Assembly (NCBI GenBank): GCA_028826165.1
Contig: JAPDFW010000055.1
Span: 327,501 to 391,500 of the forward strand
Reading direction: 5' to 3'
Length of the DNA: 64,000 bases
DNA from: Anaeramoeba ignava
Lineage: Eukaryota; Metamonada; Anaeramoebidae
Under the pieces are notes generated by a model, which ran no database searches, was not told where the DNA came from, and saw only the letters and a list, made by a program, of their open reading frames with translations. A program made the position numbers and the translations under genes. How positions within the stretch are numbered: position 1 is the first letter of the stretch; every line of letters starts with the position of its first letter. Positions 24,831 to 35,939 of this stretch are shown here, one piece after another.

Positions 24831-24902
24831 GTTAGTGTAGCTCAGAGGGAGAGCAATCGACTGCAGATCGATAGGTCATGGGTTCAAATCCCGTCACTAA
24901 CA
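24831..24902 (+). tRNA. tRNA-Cys (anticodon GCA), discriminator A
   Basis: A cloverleaf is readable: 7-bp acceptor stem GTTAGTG/CACTAAC, D-arm GCTC/GAGC, anticodon stem ATCGA/TCGAT with loop CTGCAGA (anticodon GCA), variable AGGTC, and T-arm ATGGG/CCCGT with loop TTCAAAT. There is no intron and CCA is not encoded, as usual in eukaryotes. The base after the acceptor stem (position 73) is A. Known tRNA-Cys almost always has U73, a major identity element for CysRS. Confidence 0.95.
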
Positions 24903-25004
24903 CACATTTATAATTTAAATTTATTTTTTATTGATTTTTTATTGATTTTTTATTGTTGGAATTTTTTTTTCATTTTTTTTTTCTTTTGTTTGATAAAAAA
25001 GAAA

Positions 25005-25586
25005 ATGATTGATGTTATAATTGTTCATGGTTTTGGATGCAATTCAACAAATTTATGGTATTCTTGGCTTAAAAAAGAATTAGATTCAACAGAAGAATTT
25101 CAAGCAATAACACCAGATTTTCCTAATCCAAAAGATCCAGAATTAAAAGAATGGATAAAAACACTTGAAAAAGCAATTGAATCAACAAATGAGAAAAATC
25201 AATTGATTTTAATTGGTCATTCTTTAGGAGGATTTACAATACTTCGATACTTAGAAAAACTTGAAGATGAAGAAATAAGAAAAAGAATACTCAGTATTTA
25301 TCTTGTTGCTTCCCCTTCATTAACTCGAGAACGCGCGACATCTTTTTATTCACCGAAAATCAATCTTCAAAAAATTGATCAATTAATTTTGGATTTAAAA
25401 ATTCCTTTTTTTGCTATTTGGTCTGAAGATGATAAGATTGTTCCAAAAGAACATATTGATTATTTATCTGGAAATGATGGTTTATCTTCACTTCAATGCA
25501 AGATTATTAATAATTATGGTCATTTCTTAGAAAAAACAAATCAATATTTACTTGATTTAATAAAAGAAAATCATTTAAAAAATTAA
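25005..25586 (+). CDS. RBBP9/YdeN-type serine hydrolase
   Basis: A single-exon gene of 193 residues, close to the usual ~185 of the family. I chose the ATG at 25005 because upstream in-frame sequence is Phe-rich low complexity. The N-terminus IDVIIVHGFGCNSTNLWYSW is the typical oxyanion-side start. The nucleophile elbow is GHSLGG (Ser), the acid is Asp in WSEDDKIVP, and the His is in NNYGHFLE, giving a complete alpha/beta-hydrolase triad. Family members are small cytosolic hydrolases whose physiological substrates are mostly unknown, so I give no substrate. The gene follows tRNA-Cys by about 100 bp on the same strand and converges with TAF12. Confidence 0.9.
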   Translation: MIDVIIVHGFGCNSTNLWYSWLKKELDSTEEFQAITPDFPNPKDPELKEWIKTLEKAIESTNEKNQLILIGHSLGGFTILRYLEKLEDEEIRKRILSIYLVASPSLTRERATSFYSPKINLQKIDQLILDLKIPFFAIWSEDDKIVPKEHIDYLSGNDGLSSLQCKIINNYGHFLEKTNQYLLDLIKENHLKN

Positions 25587-25620
25587 CTTTTTTAAAAAAA
25601 AAGCAAAAAAAAAAATTTTG

Positions 25621-25633
25621 TTCCACTTTTTAT
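25621..25633 (+). promoter_or_regulatory. TTCCACTTTTT motif after hydrolase stop
   Basis: Sense orientation, 35 bp downstream of the RBBP9-like stop codon. It is the same motif as at 1298 and, on the minus strand, at 29095 and 48350. Confidence 0.3.
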
Positions 25634-25681
25634 TTTTATTTTTTTTTTTTAAATTTTATAAAAGAATAAAAATAAATTTGG

Positions 25682-27704
25682 TTATTTTCTTGTATGAACA
25701 CTTTGTTCTAATTTTGATTCTTCAACTTCATTTTGTCTTTTGAAATGAGCTTCAGTTGGTTGTTGATTTTGAGATGGTTGATTTTGAATACCTGGAATAT
25801 GAGAAAGAGGCCAAAGTTCTTCTATTCTCAAAATAAAATTCAAATTCAAATTCAAATTTAAATTCAAATTCAATATAAATTTTAATTACCTAAACTTAAA
25901 GAAATATCTTGAACATTTAAATATTTTGATTCTCTATGTTTAGCAAATTCACAAGCAGAATTAACAATTTGATGAACAAATTCTTCAGCTAATTCTTCTA
26001 AAATCTTTTTTTTACAAATTATAAATTTAATTATAAATTTAATTATAAATTTAATTATAAATTTGATTATAAATTTGTTTATAAATTTGTTTATAAAGTT
26101 GTTAATAAATTTGTTTATAAATTTAATTATAAATTTAATTATAAATTTGTTTATAATTTTGTTTATAAATTTAATTATAAATTTAATTATAAATTTAATT
26201 ATAAATTTAATTATAAATTTGTTAATAAATTTAATAATAAATTTGTTTATAAATTTGTTTATAAATTTGTTTATAAATTTGTTTATAAATTTGTTTATAA
26301 ATTTGTTTATAAATTTGTTTATAAATTTAATTATAAATTTGTTTATAAATTTGTTTATAAATTTGTTTATAAATTTGTTTATAAATTTGTTTATAAATTT
26401 AATTATAAATTTGTTTATAAATTTAATTATAAATTTGTTTATAAATTTAATTATAAATTTGTTTATAAATTTGTTTAAAAATTTAATTATAAATTTGATT
26501 ATAAATTTGTTTATAAATTTGTTTATAAATTTGATTATAAATTTGTTTATAAATTTAATTATAAATTTGATTATAAATTTGTTTATAAATTTGATTATAA
26601 ATTTGTTTATAAATTTAATTATAAATTTGATTATAAATTTGATTATAAATTTAATTATAAATTTGATTATAAATTTGTTTATAAATTTAATTATAAATTT
26701 GTTTATAAATTTGTTTATAAATTTGTTTATAAATTTGTTTATAAATTTGTTTATAAATTTGTTTAAAAAGTTGTTTATAAATTTAATTATAAATTTAATT
26801 ATAAATTTGATTATAAATTTGATTATAAATTTAATTATAAATTTAATTATAAATTTAATTATAAATTTAATTATAAATTTAATTATAAATTTGTTTATAA
26901 ATTTAATTATAAATTTGTTTATAAATTTGTTTATAAATTTGTTTATAAATTTGTTTATAAATTTGTTTATAAATTTGTTTATAAATTTAATTATAAATTT
27001 AATTATAAATTTGTTTATAAATTTGTTTATAAATTTGTTTATAAATTTGTTTATAATTTTGTTTAAAAAGTTGTTTATAAAGTTGTTTATAAAGTTGTTT
27101 ATAAATTTGTTTAAAAAGTTGTTTATAAATTTCTTTATAAATTTAATTATAAATTTGTTTATAAATTTGTTTATAATTTTGTTTAAAAAGTTGTTTATAA
27201 AGTTGTTTATAAAGTTGTTTATAAATTTGTTTAAAAAGTTGTTTATAAATTTCTTTATAAATTTAATTATAAATTTAATTATAAATTTGTTTATAATTTT
27301 CTTTATAAAGTTGTTTATAAAGTTGTTTATAATTTTGTTTATAAATTTGTTTATAAAGTTGTTAATAAATTTAATAATAAATTTCATAAAAAGTTGTTAA
27401 TAAATTTCTTTATAAAGTTGTTTAAAAAGTTGTTAATAATTTTCTTTAAAAATTTCATTATAAAGTTGTTAATAAATTTCTTAATAAATTTCATAAAAAG
27501 TTGTTAATAAATTTCATAAAAATTTGTTTGTAATTGTAAAATAACTTTTTGTGCATCTGGTTCTATGGATTGAAATGGTTCAATTCTAGCAAGAATTTCT
27601 CGAATTGCTCTTTTAGATAATAATTTCTGAATAAAAAAAAATAATAAATTACTTAATTAAAAATAATAATAAAATTTAAATAAATAAATTACTTTTTCAG
27701 ACAT
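25682..27704 (-). CDS. TAF12: TFIID/SAGA subunit TAF12 (histone fold), with giant intron
   Basis: Exons: 27704-27693, 27626-27546, 26004-25890 and 25821-25682. Sites are GT-AG with matching phases, giving about 115 residues. Histone-fold helices: KLLSKRAIREILARIEP, DPDAQK-ILEELAEEFVHQIV (across the big intron), NSACEFAKHRESK, and LNVQDISLSL. The typical C-terminal TAF12 tail follows: EELWPLSHIPGI and PTEAHFKRQ. TAF12 pairs with TAF4 in TFIID and with Ada1 in SAGA to support RNA polymerase II transcription. At this length it is a minimal histone-fold version without the long N-terminal extension of animal TAF12. Intron 2 is about 1.54 kb of 12-bp repeats inside the histone-fold coding sequence. 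The gene starts 16 bp from the divergent WD40-like gene. Confidence 0.9.
26005..27545 (-). repeat. TAF12 intron 2: 12-bp (TTTATAAATTTG)n array, 1.5 kb
   Basis: Units TTTATAAATTTG/TTTATAAATTTA alternate in runs on +; AAATTTATAAATTT-type palindromes occur throughout. The longest ORFs of the region on both strands (Asn-Lys-Phe-Ile repeats) are by-products of this array. Splicing the array out gives an uninterrupted TAF12 histone fold, so it is an intron. Confidence 0.88.
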
Positions 27705-27720
27705 TTTTAAAAAGAAAAAA
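27705..27720. promoter_or_regulatory. 16-bp bidirectional start region between TAF12 and WD40-like gene
   Basis: The sequence TTTTTAAAAAGAAAAA separates the two divergent ATGs. T-run/A-run blocks of this kind precede many start codons in the window. If the WD40-like gene starts instead at the in-frame ATG at 27769, the gap is 64 bp. Confidence 0.45.
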
Positions 27721-29039
27721 ATGAAAAATAATTTTTTTGAATTTTTTCTTTTTCATTTTTTTTTTGAAATGAATAATTTTCCTTATTTATCTCTTCCAAT
27801 TAAAATTACATCATCTAATTATATTGGAAATCATGTTGCAATTCGTTCAAACACACAAATTTTCATTTCAAATTTAAATCAAATATTTTGTGTTATTATT
27901 GAACCAATAGAAACATTTTTAGAAATTTCAAATAAAAATGAATTAAAATTAAAAAATTTTGAAGAAATTGATAAAAATGAATTTAAACATTCAATAGAAA
28001 TTCAAGAAATATTTCTTTATCAAGAACAAAAAACCCAGAAAGAATATTTAGCAAGTATTGACAAATCTAATAGATTAATCATTCGTTTACTTAATTCTGG
28101 TAAAAAATCAAAAAATCAAAAAAAAAAAAACTGATTTTTTTGATTATTCATTTTACTTGAATTTCTTGAATATATTTTTTATCATTGCAATCATGAAAAG
28201 AAGGAGAACCAATTGAGTACAAAATTTTCCATAATAAACTTCCCATTGGGACATCATTTGGATGGGGAGGAATTGATATGAAATTATTTGAAGAAAATAT
28301 ATTAATTGCAACAGCAAATATGTTTGGAAAAGTTATTGATATATATGATTTTGAAACAAGCAAATTAATAAGAAGAATTCAAACAGGACAATTTCCAATG
28401 CAGATTAAATTAATGTTTTTAGAAAACAAGAAAAAACAAGTGATAACAACAGAATTAAACCAAATTGTAGTATATGATTTTGAGTTACCAGAACAACAAG
28501 AATGCGTTAAGAGAATCATCTCTCCAAGTAATGAACTTCTTTATTCACTTGAAGTTGGAGAACATTTTATTGCTGCAGGTGGAGCTAATCGCTCTATTTA
28601 TTTTTATAATAACCAAAATTATACTTTTTTGGAATCTTGGTTAAATGCAACTAAACATGAAATTTCTCATTTTAAAATTCCTAAAAATCATCAAGATATT
28701 TGTTTTGTTGGTGGAAATGACCAAGAATTGATTATTGGATTATGGTCAAAAAAGAAGAGAAATGAAATGATGAGAATGAATGAATATAAAGAATTAAATT
28801 TACTTTCAGATTCAAATTGGATTGGATTTGATGTTAAAGAGAATAATATAAATGATGAAAACAATTTAAATAATTTCATTTTTTTTGTTGGTTTATCTCA
28901 AATTGGTTCGCTTTATTTCTTTCCTTATAATATTCAATTCGATAATTCTTCTGATAAATCAAATCAACATTTTCCTCTTCAAAATAATTTGGGTACTAAA
29001 AGATCTTTAAATGAAAATCAAAATCAAAATCAAAATTAG
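27721..29039 (+). CDS. WD40-like beta-propeller protein, 2 exons
   Basis: Exon 1 27721 (or 27769)-28099 and exon 2 28201-29039 join in phase 1 across a 101-bp GT-AG intron. The product has about 400 residues. Blade-like strand patterns are seen: GNHVAIRSNTQIFISNL, ENILIATANMFGKVIDIYDF, KQVITTELNQIVVYDF, GEHFIAAGGANRSIYFYNN, and DICFVGGNDQELIIGLWS. The ISTETSKLI-type D-x-x-T/S-x-K-L loop (IYDFETSKLIRRIQ) supports a WD40/PROPPIN-like propeller, but canonical GH/WD pairs are mostly absent. It ends with a short Gln-Asn run. I do not recognise the orthologue; propellers generally scaffold complexes. Confidence 0.6.
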
Positions 29040-29094
29040 AAATTTATCTTCTTCTAAATTTTATTATTTTTTTTTTCATTTTAACTAAAAAAAA

Positions 29095-29106
29095 AAAAAA
29101 GTGGAA
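29095..29106 (-). promoter_or_regulatory. TTCCACTTTTT motif (minus) after paralogue B
   Basis: On the minus strand it reads TTCCACTTTTT, about 96 bp downstream of the stop of the gene at 29202-34774. Confidence 0.3.
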
Positions 29107-29201
29107 AAGAATTTGGATGAAAAATAATTTGGATCAACAAAAACAAAAACAAAAACAAAAAAAAAAAAAATATTCATTTCTATTAAAAAAAATTTTTCAA
29201 T

Positions 29202-32200
29202 TTATTTTAAAAAAAAATATCTTTTTGTTTTCTTATTAAATTTTAAATCATAACCTTTTTTAAAAAGTGAAACAACTGGAACAAACAATTCTTTATAATG
29301 TTCTGTTGAATTAACAAGAACTAATAATTTCCCACAAAGTGAATTTGTTGCAATAAGATGATAAATTGAAGCAATATTCTTTTTAAAAATTAAAAATATT
29401 AAAAATATTAAAAATTAAGTATTAAAAATTTTCTTTTTTGATTTTTGAAAATTTACAATAAATCTTCGATCTTTTAAATCAAAACATGATTTCAAAACAA
29501 TATGAAAACTCACAAACAATGATTTTTCAATCAAATAATCAACAATAATCTTAATATCCTTTTCAATACTTTTTAGTGAATGTTTTTGTCTTGATAATTT
29601 TTGTTTTGATTTGATTTTTTGTTTTTCTTGATTTGCCATATTGAAAATTTTTTTGAATGTTTCAAGTCCACAAATCACAACAGATTTTTGAGTATTTGTT
29701 GTAATCAATTCGATCAATATTCTGAACTGATTACTTTTAATCATTTTAGTAACAAATCCAGTTTGATGAAGAATAGATTGATAAACAACTTGCCACAAAG
29801 TTTTACTCAAATTAAAACTTGTTGAGTGATAAAACAATCCAAGAAAAGAACTGAAAAAATCGGAATTTTTTATCACAACAGAAAATACTTGATTATCCAA
29901 AAGTATTTCTCTCAAAATTGAAACTAAATTAGTTTTAACTTCATCCATATTCTTTGGAATTTTAAGAATTATTGAAATGATTATTTGCAAATGCTCCAAC
30001 GTAATTACTAAATATGACTGTTGTGAATATACTATTTTTGTGGGTAATTCTGTTCGAATTAGTGATAAATGTCTGAATTTCTTTGCCATAATTTTCATTG
30101 TTTTTGTCAGATAAATCAAACTTATTGTGAAATCCTTATTATTAACAAGATATTCACACTGAAAAAGTAAATCAAAAAACAATTTTCCTCGAAATATATT
30201 ATATACTGGATCGTTTCCTTTTTTCAGCTTGATTTTGTTGAATATCACTCTAAAAAAATCAAATAATAATAAATTCATCAATCGATAAGTTGGAGTAATT
30301 TCAAAATGATTTTCGTTTTCAATCTGTTTTTGTGGTTGAATATCTTCAATTATAAAAGGATAATTTTTTGAATATTTTTGTGTTAAAATTGTAAGCCACT
30401 TAGGCTTATTGAGCAATATACTCCATAAATGTTTGCAATGATATTGTGTATGACTGAATCTACTATTTGCTAATTTTCTAATATTTTCAATAATTTTCGC
30501 TTCATTTGAACTTAAAATATCCTAAGAAAAAAAAAATATTCAAATATATATATATATATTTAAATTTTGATTGTTTTCTTCTTTATCTTTTTACAATAGT
30601 TGTTGAATCTTCCAATTCTAATAGTTTTTTCAAAATAAATGAATTATATCTAGAAATTATAATTGATCGTGAATTTATTCCTTCAAATATACTATTGGTT
30701 ATATCGTTCAGATTATTTTTTAATTGGTTTTCTAAAATTAATCTGAATTGTTTCATTTTTTTCAAAATTTCTGTTGTTCCTGAAATGAATGAGAATAATT
30801 GCTCTTCTGATGTAATTTTTGATTGAATAATTGAAAAATAATAATCAAGAAAGAAAACATTCTCGAATTGATATAAATCTGGATTTTGTTTCTTTTTCTA
30901 AATGAAATGAAAATTGTAAATATTTTTTAAAATGAATATTTTTTAAAATCATTTTACCATGCGACAAATTTGTTGAATTTCATCAGAATAACAAAATAAT
31001 ATTTGTGAATTAGTATCAATAATATTAACTGAATAAGCAAGATAATAAAGATTTAAAATTGAATGATTATTTAAATAATAATTAATAAGCGAACGACCCA
31101 AAGATGTTTGAAGAGTTTCAAAAATAAATTGAGCTAACTAAAACCAAATTAGAGAAATATTTCAAAGAAACAAACAAAATTTATGAATTGAATTTTGAAA
31201 TGATGATTATTTACTTTCAAATGAAAAGCAAACGATTGGATTTCATTAAATAGATTTAAAACTTTGAAAAAATTTTCTGCTGTTAACGAAGATTGGAAAA
31301 ATGTTGAATATGGCTTTTCTTCATATTCAACAATAACAAAATCGGATAATAAAAAAGTAAAATGATCAAATCCCATTTTAAGTCGAAAAATGTCTTTAAA
31401 TTGTTCAAAATTGAGAATATTTCCTGAATTTGCTAAATCATCAATATATTGTTTTTCCTTTAAATAATGCTGTATTGATACAAAAAAAAAATGAATTTAT
31501 TATGAATAAAAAGAACCAATAAATTTTATATTTACTTCTTTTAAATATTTATTTGGTTTAGTTGAATATTTATAATCATCAAGTTTTGTTTTTGGGATAA
31601 GATTATCAATTTCTTTTTGAAGAGTTTTAAGGTAATTTGGATCTTTGATTTGTGTTATATCAAATTTACAATCAAGATCATAATTTGTAAATGAAAAATC
31701 TAAATCTTTTTTCTATTTTTTCAATTAAATTTTTCCAAATGAATAAAACACAAAGAAAAGAAGATTTTTTTTTAACCAATTTTTGTTATTTGAGAATATA
31801 CATTCACATTAATTGGAATTTTGAAGGATTCATTTAATATTTCTTCAGTTAAATCATTTCTTCTAAGAGGTTGATGTAATTTATCCTTGTCTTTCTTTGT
31901 ATATTGAAGAGTATTTTTTGATATTATTTTTACTTGCATTTGAAAAAGAATAGGTTTACAATTTGATTTGAATTTTTGTAAATTATTTTGGGTATTTGAG
32001 TATATTTTCTGGATAAAATCTTTAATATTTTTAAAATCTTTAATATTTTCATTATTTTCATTATTTTCATTATTTTCATTATTTTCATTATTTTGTTTAT
32101 AAAATGGATTATATTCTTCCGTTTTCAATTTGCAAAAAATTTTAGAACAATTGCCAAATATAGGAGAATAAAAGAATAAATTAAGCTCAATTTTATGCTT

Positions 32201-34774
32201 ATAAATGATATACCAATTTACTCTTGAAATTTTCTTTTTAATTTTTCTATCATATTTATCCTATTAAAAAAATCAATTTTTGAATTAATTTTTTAAATAA
32301 TTTTTAAATAATTTTTAAATAAATTTTTGAATTAATTTTTGAATTAATTTTTGGAATTAATTTTTTAATAAATTTTTGGAATTAATTTTTAAATAAATTT
32401 TTGAATTAATTTTTAAATAAATTTTTGGATTAATTTTTGAATAAATTTTTAAATAAATTTTTGAATTAATTTTTAAATTAATTTTTGGATTTATTTTTAA
32501 ATTAATTTTTAAATAATTTTTGAATTAATTTTTAAATAAATTTTTGGAATTAATTTTTTAATAAATTTTTAAATAAATTTTTGAATTAATTTTTAAATTT
32601 ATTTTTGGATTTATTTTTAATTTTATTTTTGAATTAATTTTTGGATTAATTTTTGAATTAATTTTTAAATTAATTTTTGAATTTATTTTTAAATTAATTT
32701 TTGGATTTATTTTTAAATAAATTTTTGGAATTAATTTTTTAATAAATTTTTAAATAAATTTTTGAATTAATTTTTAAATTAATTTTTAAATAATTTTTGA
32801 ATTTATTTTTGGATTAATTTTTGGATTAATTTTTAAATTAATTTTTGGATTAATTTTTGGATTAATTTTGAATTAATTTTTAAATAAATTTTTGAATTAA
32901 AATTTACAAATGCAGTTTCTTTTTCTTTAAGAAATTTCTTTTCAATTAATTCTTTTCTTTCATCTCCTGTAAGAAAACCATACATTTCCTCAAAATTTCT
33001 TGGATGAGGAGGTAATAATTTAGTTTGATCCAAAACAGTTTCTGCCCATTTTAAATATGCTTTTTCATAATCTTTTCATTTTAAAATAGATTTTGATTTT
33101 TTATTTTAAGATGAATTTACTTTTATTAATTTTTTTTGGAAATGGTTAATTTACCTTCAAAACAAGAATAATTTTGTGATTTTGGAGCTGATGGAATTAA
33201 ATAATTTTTCCAACTTTGTGATTGTCGAATTAGCAAATCTGTTCCTTCATAAAATCCAATTGAATGATTTGAAAATTTTGACTTTTGTTTTGGGAATTAA
33301 TTTGGAAAATTGATTTGGAAAATGATTTAAAAATTGATTTAAAAATTGATTTGGAAAATAATTTGGAAAATGATTTAGAAATTGATTTGGAAAAATGATT
33401 TAATAATTGATTTAATAATTAATTTAATAATTAATTTAAAAATTGATTTAAATATTGATTTAAATATTGATTTAAAAACTGATTTAGAAAATGATTTAAA
33501 TATTGATTTAAAAACTGATTTAGAAAATGATTTAGAAATTGATTTAAAAATTGATTTTTAAATTGATTTGAAAATTGATTTAAAAATTGATTTGAAAATT
33601 GATTTAAAAATTGATTTGGAAATTGATTTAAATATTGATTTAATAATTATCTACATCGTTTTCATCAAAGAATTCTGAAGAATTTTCTTTTTCACTTTGA
33701 GTTTCTGATTCTGTTTCTTCAAATTCATTTTTAAGACTTGATAAAGAAGTTCTTTGTGAAATTATTGGAGATTTAGAAGGATCTGAAGATCCTCTATTTG
33801 GAAAAGGAGGAAATTGTTCATCAGATTCAAAATCTTTATAAGTCTTTTTTATTTTAAATTTTGATTTTGATTTTAATTTTAATTTTAATTTTAATTTTAA
33901 TTTTAATTTTAATTTTAATTTTAATTTTAATTTTAATTTTAATTTTGATTTAAAAAACCTGAATTTTATGAAATTTTGGTCGAGAATATTGTCTTCCAAT
34001 TAAATGTGGTAATTTAACAAATCCAATTTTTTGAGTTAAATCATTTTTCCATTGAATTATTTTTTCTTCAAATTGTGAATAAGATTTACAATTAGTTGAA
34101 GTTGGAAATGGAGATAAATTATGAAAATTTGGAATATTTTGATTTGAATGTAAAATTTGTTCATCTTTAATTTGTTTATTTTCAATTTGCTCATTTTTAA
34201 TTTGTTTATTTTCAATTTGTTTATTTTCAATTTGTTTATCAATTTGTTTATCAATTTGCTCATTTTCAATTTGTTTATTTTCAATTTGTTTATTTTTAAT
34301 TTGTTCATTTTTAATTTGTTTATCAATTTGTTTATTTTCAATTTGTTTATTTTTAATTTGTTCATCTTCAATTTGTTCATCTTTAATTTGTTCATTTTCA
34401 ATTTGTTTATCAATTTGTTCATTTGAAAATGAATCAATTTCGTTATAAAAAAAATCAAATTGTTTTCCATTTGAAGAAATATAAAAAGGAAAATTTTGAT
34501 ATTTTGGATTGATTTCTTGATTTGTTTCTTGATTTGTTTCAATATGTTGTATAAATGGTGCTGGATATCTTTTTTGATCTATTTTCCATTTGGAATTATT
34601 TTTTTTTTAAATTTGATTTTTTTTTAATCTTTTTGTTTTTGTTTTTGAAAAAATTTTTTTACCATTTGTTTGAAAAGGTTTTTCTATTGAAAATTGAAGT
34701 CTCAAATTGGTTTTTGCTCGTTGTTTTATTGTCATATTTCTTATAATTCTTGTATATCTTTTGTTCATTTTCAT
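29202..34774 (-). CDS. Large helical-repeat protein, paralogue B (multi-exon), function unknown
   Basis: Traced exons include 34774-34663, ~34590-33959, ~33852-33665, ~33292-33160, ~33080-32900, ~32260-31780, several short exons between 31700 and 30580, ~30520-29460 and 29378-29202; several inner boundaries are approximate. Segments match paralogue A in order: FPFYISSNGKQFDFFY with GVYISTDGKIYNQFY; FEEKIIQWKNDL with YENACIEWKNQC; DYEKAYLKWAE with NYERAYKRWSQ; EKDIKIIVDYLIEKSLFVSFH with ERDVKLIADFFFKNSLFVRFH. The last exon ends KKTKRYFFLK. Low-complexity insertions are specific to B: an Asn-Glu run (~32045-32095) and a Lys-Gln-Ile-Glu-Asn array (34155-34430). The long Leu-rich C-terminal half suggests an armadillo-like solenoid. 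I cannot assign a function. Confidence 0.7.
32275..33655 (-). repeat. Repeat-filled introns of paralogue B
   Basis: About 32275-32890 is (AATTTTTAAATAAATTTTTG) variants on +. About 33295-33655 is (ATTGATTTAAAA/ATTGATTTGGAA)n. About 33855-33955, on the other side of an exon, is (AATTTT)n. Each intron again has its own unit. Confidence 0.8.
34155..34430 (-). repeat. Coding repeat (KQIENEQI)n in paralogue B
   Basis: Around 20 units of 12-15 bp (TTTTCAATTTGT and relatives on +) encode alternating Ile-Glu/Lys-Asn-Glu/Lys-Gln. It is open in the coding frame and flanked by conserved coding sequence, so it is probably translated. Confidence 0.7.
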
Positions 34775-35935
34775 TTTTGTTTTATTTTGTTTTGTTTTAA
34801 TCAAAAAAGAAAAAGAAAAAAAATTTAATTAAAAAAAAAATGAAAAAAAAAGAAAAAAAATGAAAAAAAGAAAATTTAAAAAAAAAAAATTTAATTTGAG
34901 GACTAATTTCAATTTCAATTTCAATTTTAATTTTAATTTCAATTTGAATTTCAATTTCTTTTCAAATAAAAATTTAAAAAGGAAAAAAAAATTTTTTTTA
35001 TTGATCAAAATTAAAATGAAATTTTCCAAAAGAAATTAATTTAAAAATTGATTTAGAAATTGATTTAGATTTATATTTAGGTTTTGATTTAGATTTTAAT
35101 TTAGATTTAGATTTAGGTTTTGATTTTTATTTTGATTTTGATTTTCTAATGGATTTTTATTTTGATTTTGATTTTGATTTAGAAATTGATTTAGATTTTG
35201 ATTTAGGTTTTGATTTTTATTTAGAAATTGATTTTGATTTTGATTTTTATTTTGATTTAGAATTTGATTTTGATTTTGATTTTGATTTTGATTTTGATTT
35301 TGATTTTTATTTTGATTTAGAAATTGATTTTGATTTAGGTTTTGATTTTGATTTTGATTTTTATTTTTATTTTGATTTAGATTTAGGTTTAGATTTTGAT
35401 TTTGATTTTGATTTTGATTTTGATTTTGATTTTAGATTTTTATTTTGATTTTGATTTTTGGTTTTGATTTTGATTTTGATTTTGATTTTGATTTTGATTT
35501 TGATTTTGATTTTGATTTTGATTTTGATTTTGATTTTGATTTAGAAATTGATTTTGATTTAGGTTTTGATTTTGATTTTGATTTTTATTTTTATTTTTGA
35601 TTTTGATTTTGATTTTGATTTTGATTTTGATTTTGATTTTGATTTTGATTTTGATTTAGATTTAGGTTTTGATTTAGATTTTTATTTTGATTTTTTTGAT
35701 TTTTGATTTTTATTTTGATTTTGATTTTTTTTATTTTTGATTTTGATTTTGATTTTGATTTTGATTTTGATTTTGATTTTGATTTTGATTTTGATTTTGA
35801 TTTTGATTTTGATTTTGATTTTGATTTTGATTTTGATTTTGATTTTGATTTTGATTTTGATTTTGATTTTGATTTTGATTTAATCAAAAATAATCAATTC
35901 CTATTTTGATTTTTGGAAGAATTTATTAAGAAATT
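34775..35935. repeat. Spacer with (TTTTGA)n hexamer array
   Basis: 34805-35035 is homopolymer-rich with a short (AATTTC)n run. About 35040-35890 is almost wholly (GATTTT)n with GATTTA variants, the complement of the CAAAAT hexamer that encodes Gln-Asn runs elsewhere. Asp-Phe, Lys-Ser and Gln-Asn ORFs here are artefacts of the hexamer. Confidence 0.88.
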
Positions 35936-35939
35936 GTTT

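Noticed and set aside
25882-27400. Long ORFs on both strands made of Asn-Lys-Phe-Ile / Ile-Asn-Leu-Phe repeats
   Set aside because: They are created by the 12-bp array in the TAF12 intron; removing it joins conserved TAF12 histone-fold exons in phase. Only the last part of the minus ORF is real TAF12 exon 3.
34829-35909. ORFs of Asp-Phe, Lys-Ser and Gln-Asn repeats
   Set aside because: Perfect hexamer (TTTTGA) repeats are open in several frames at once; no unique flanking protein sequence supports translation.
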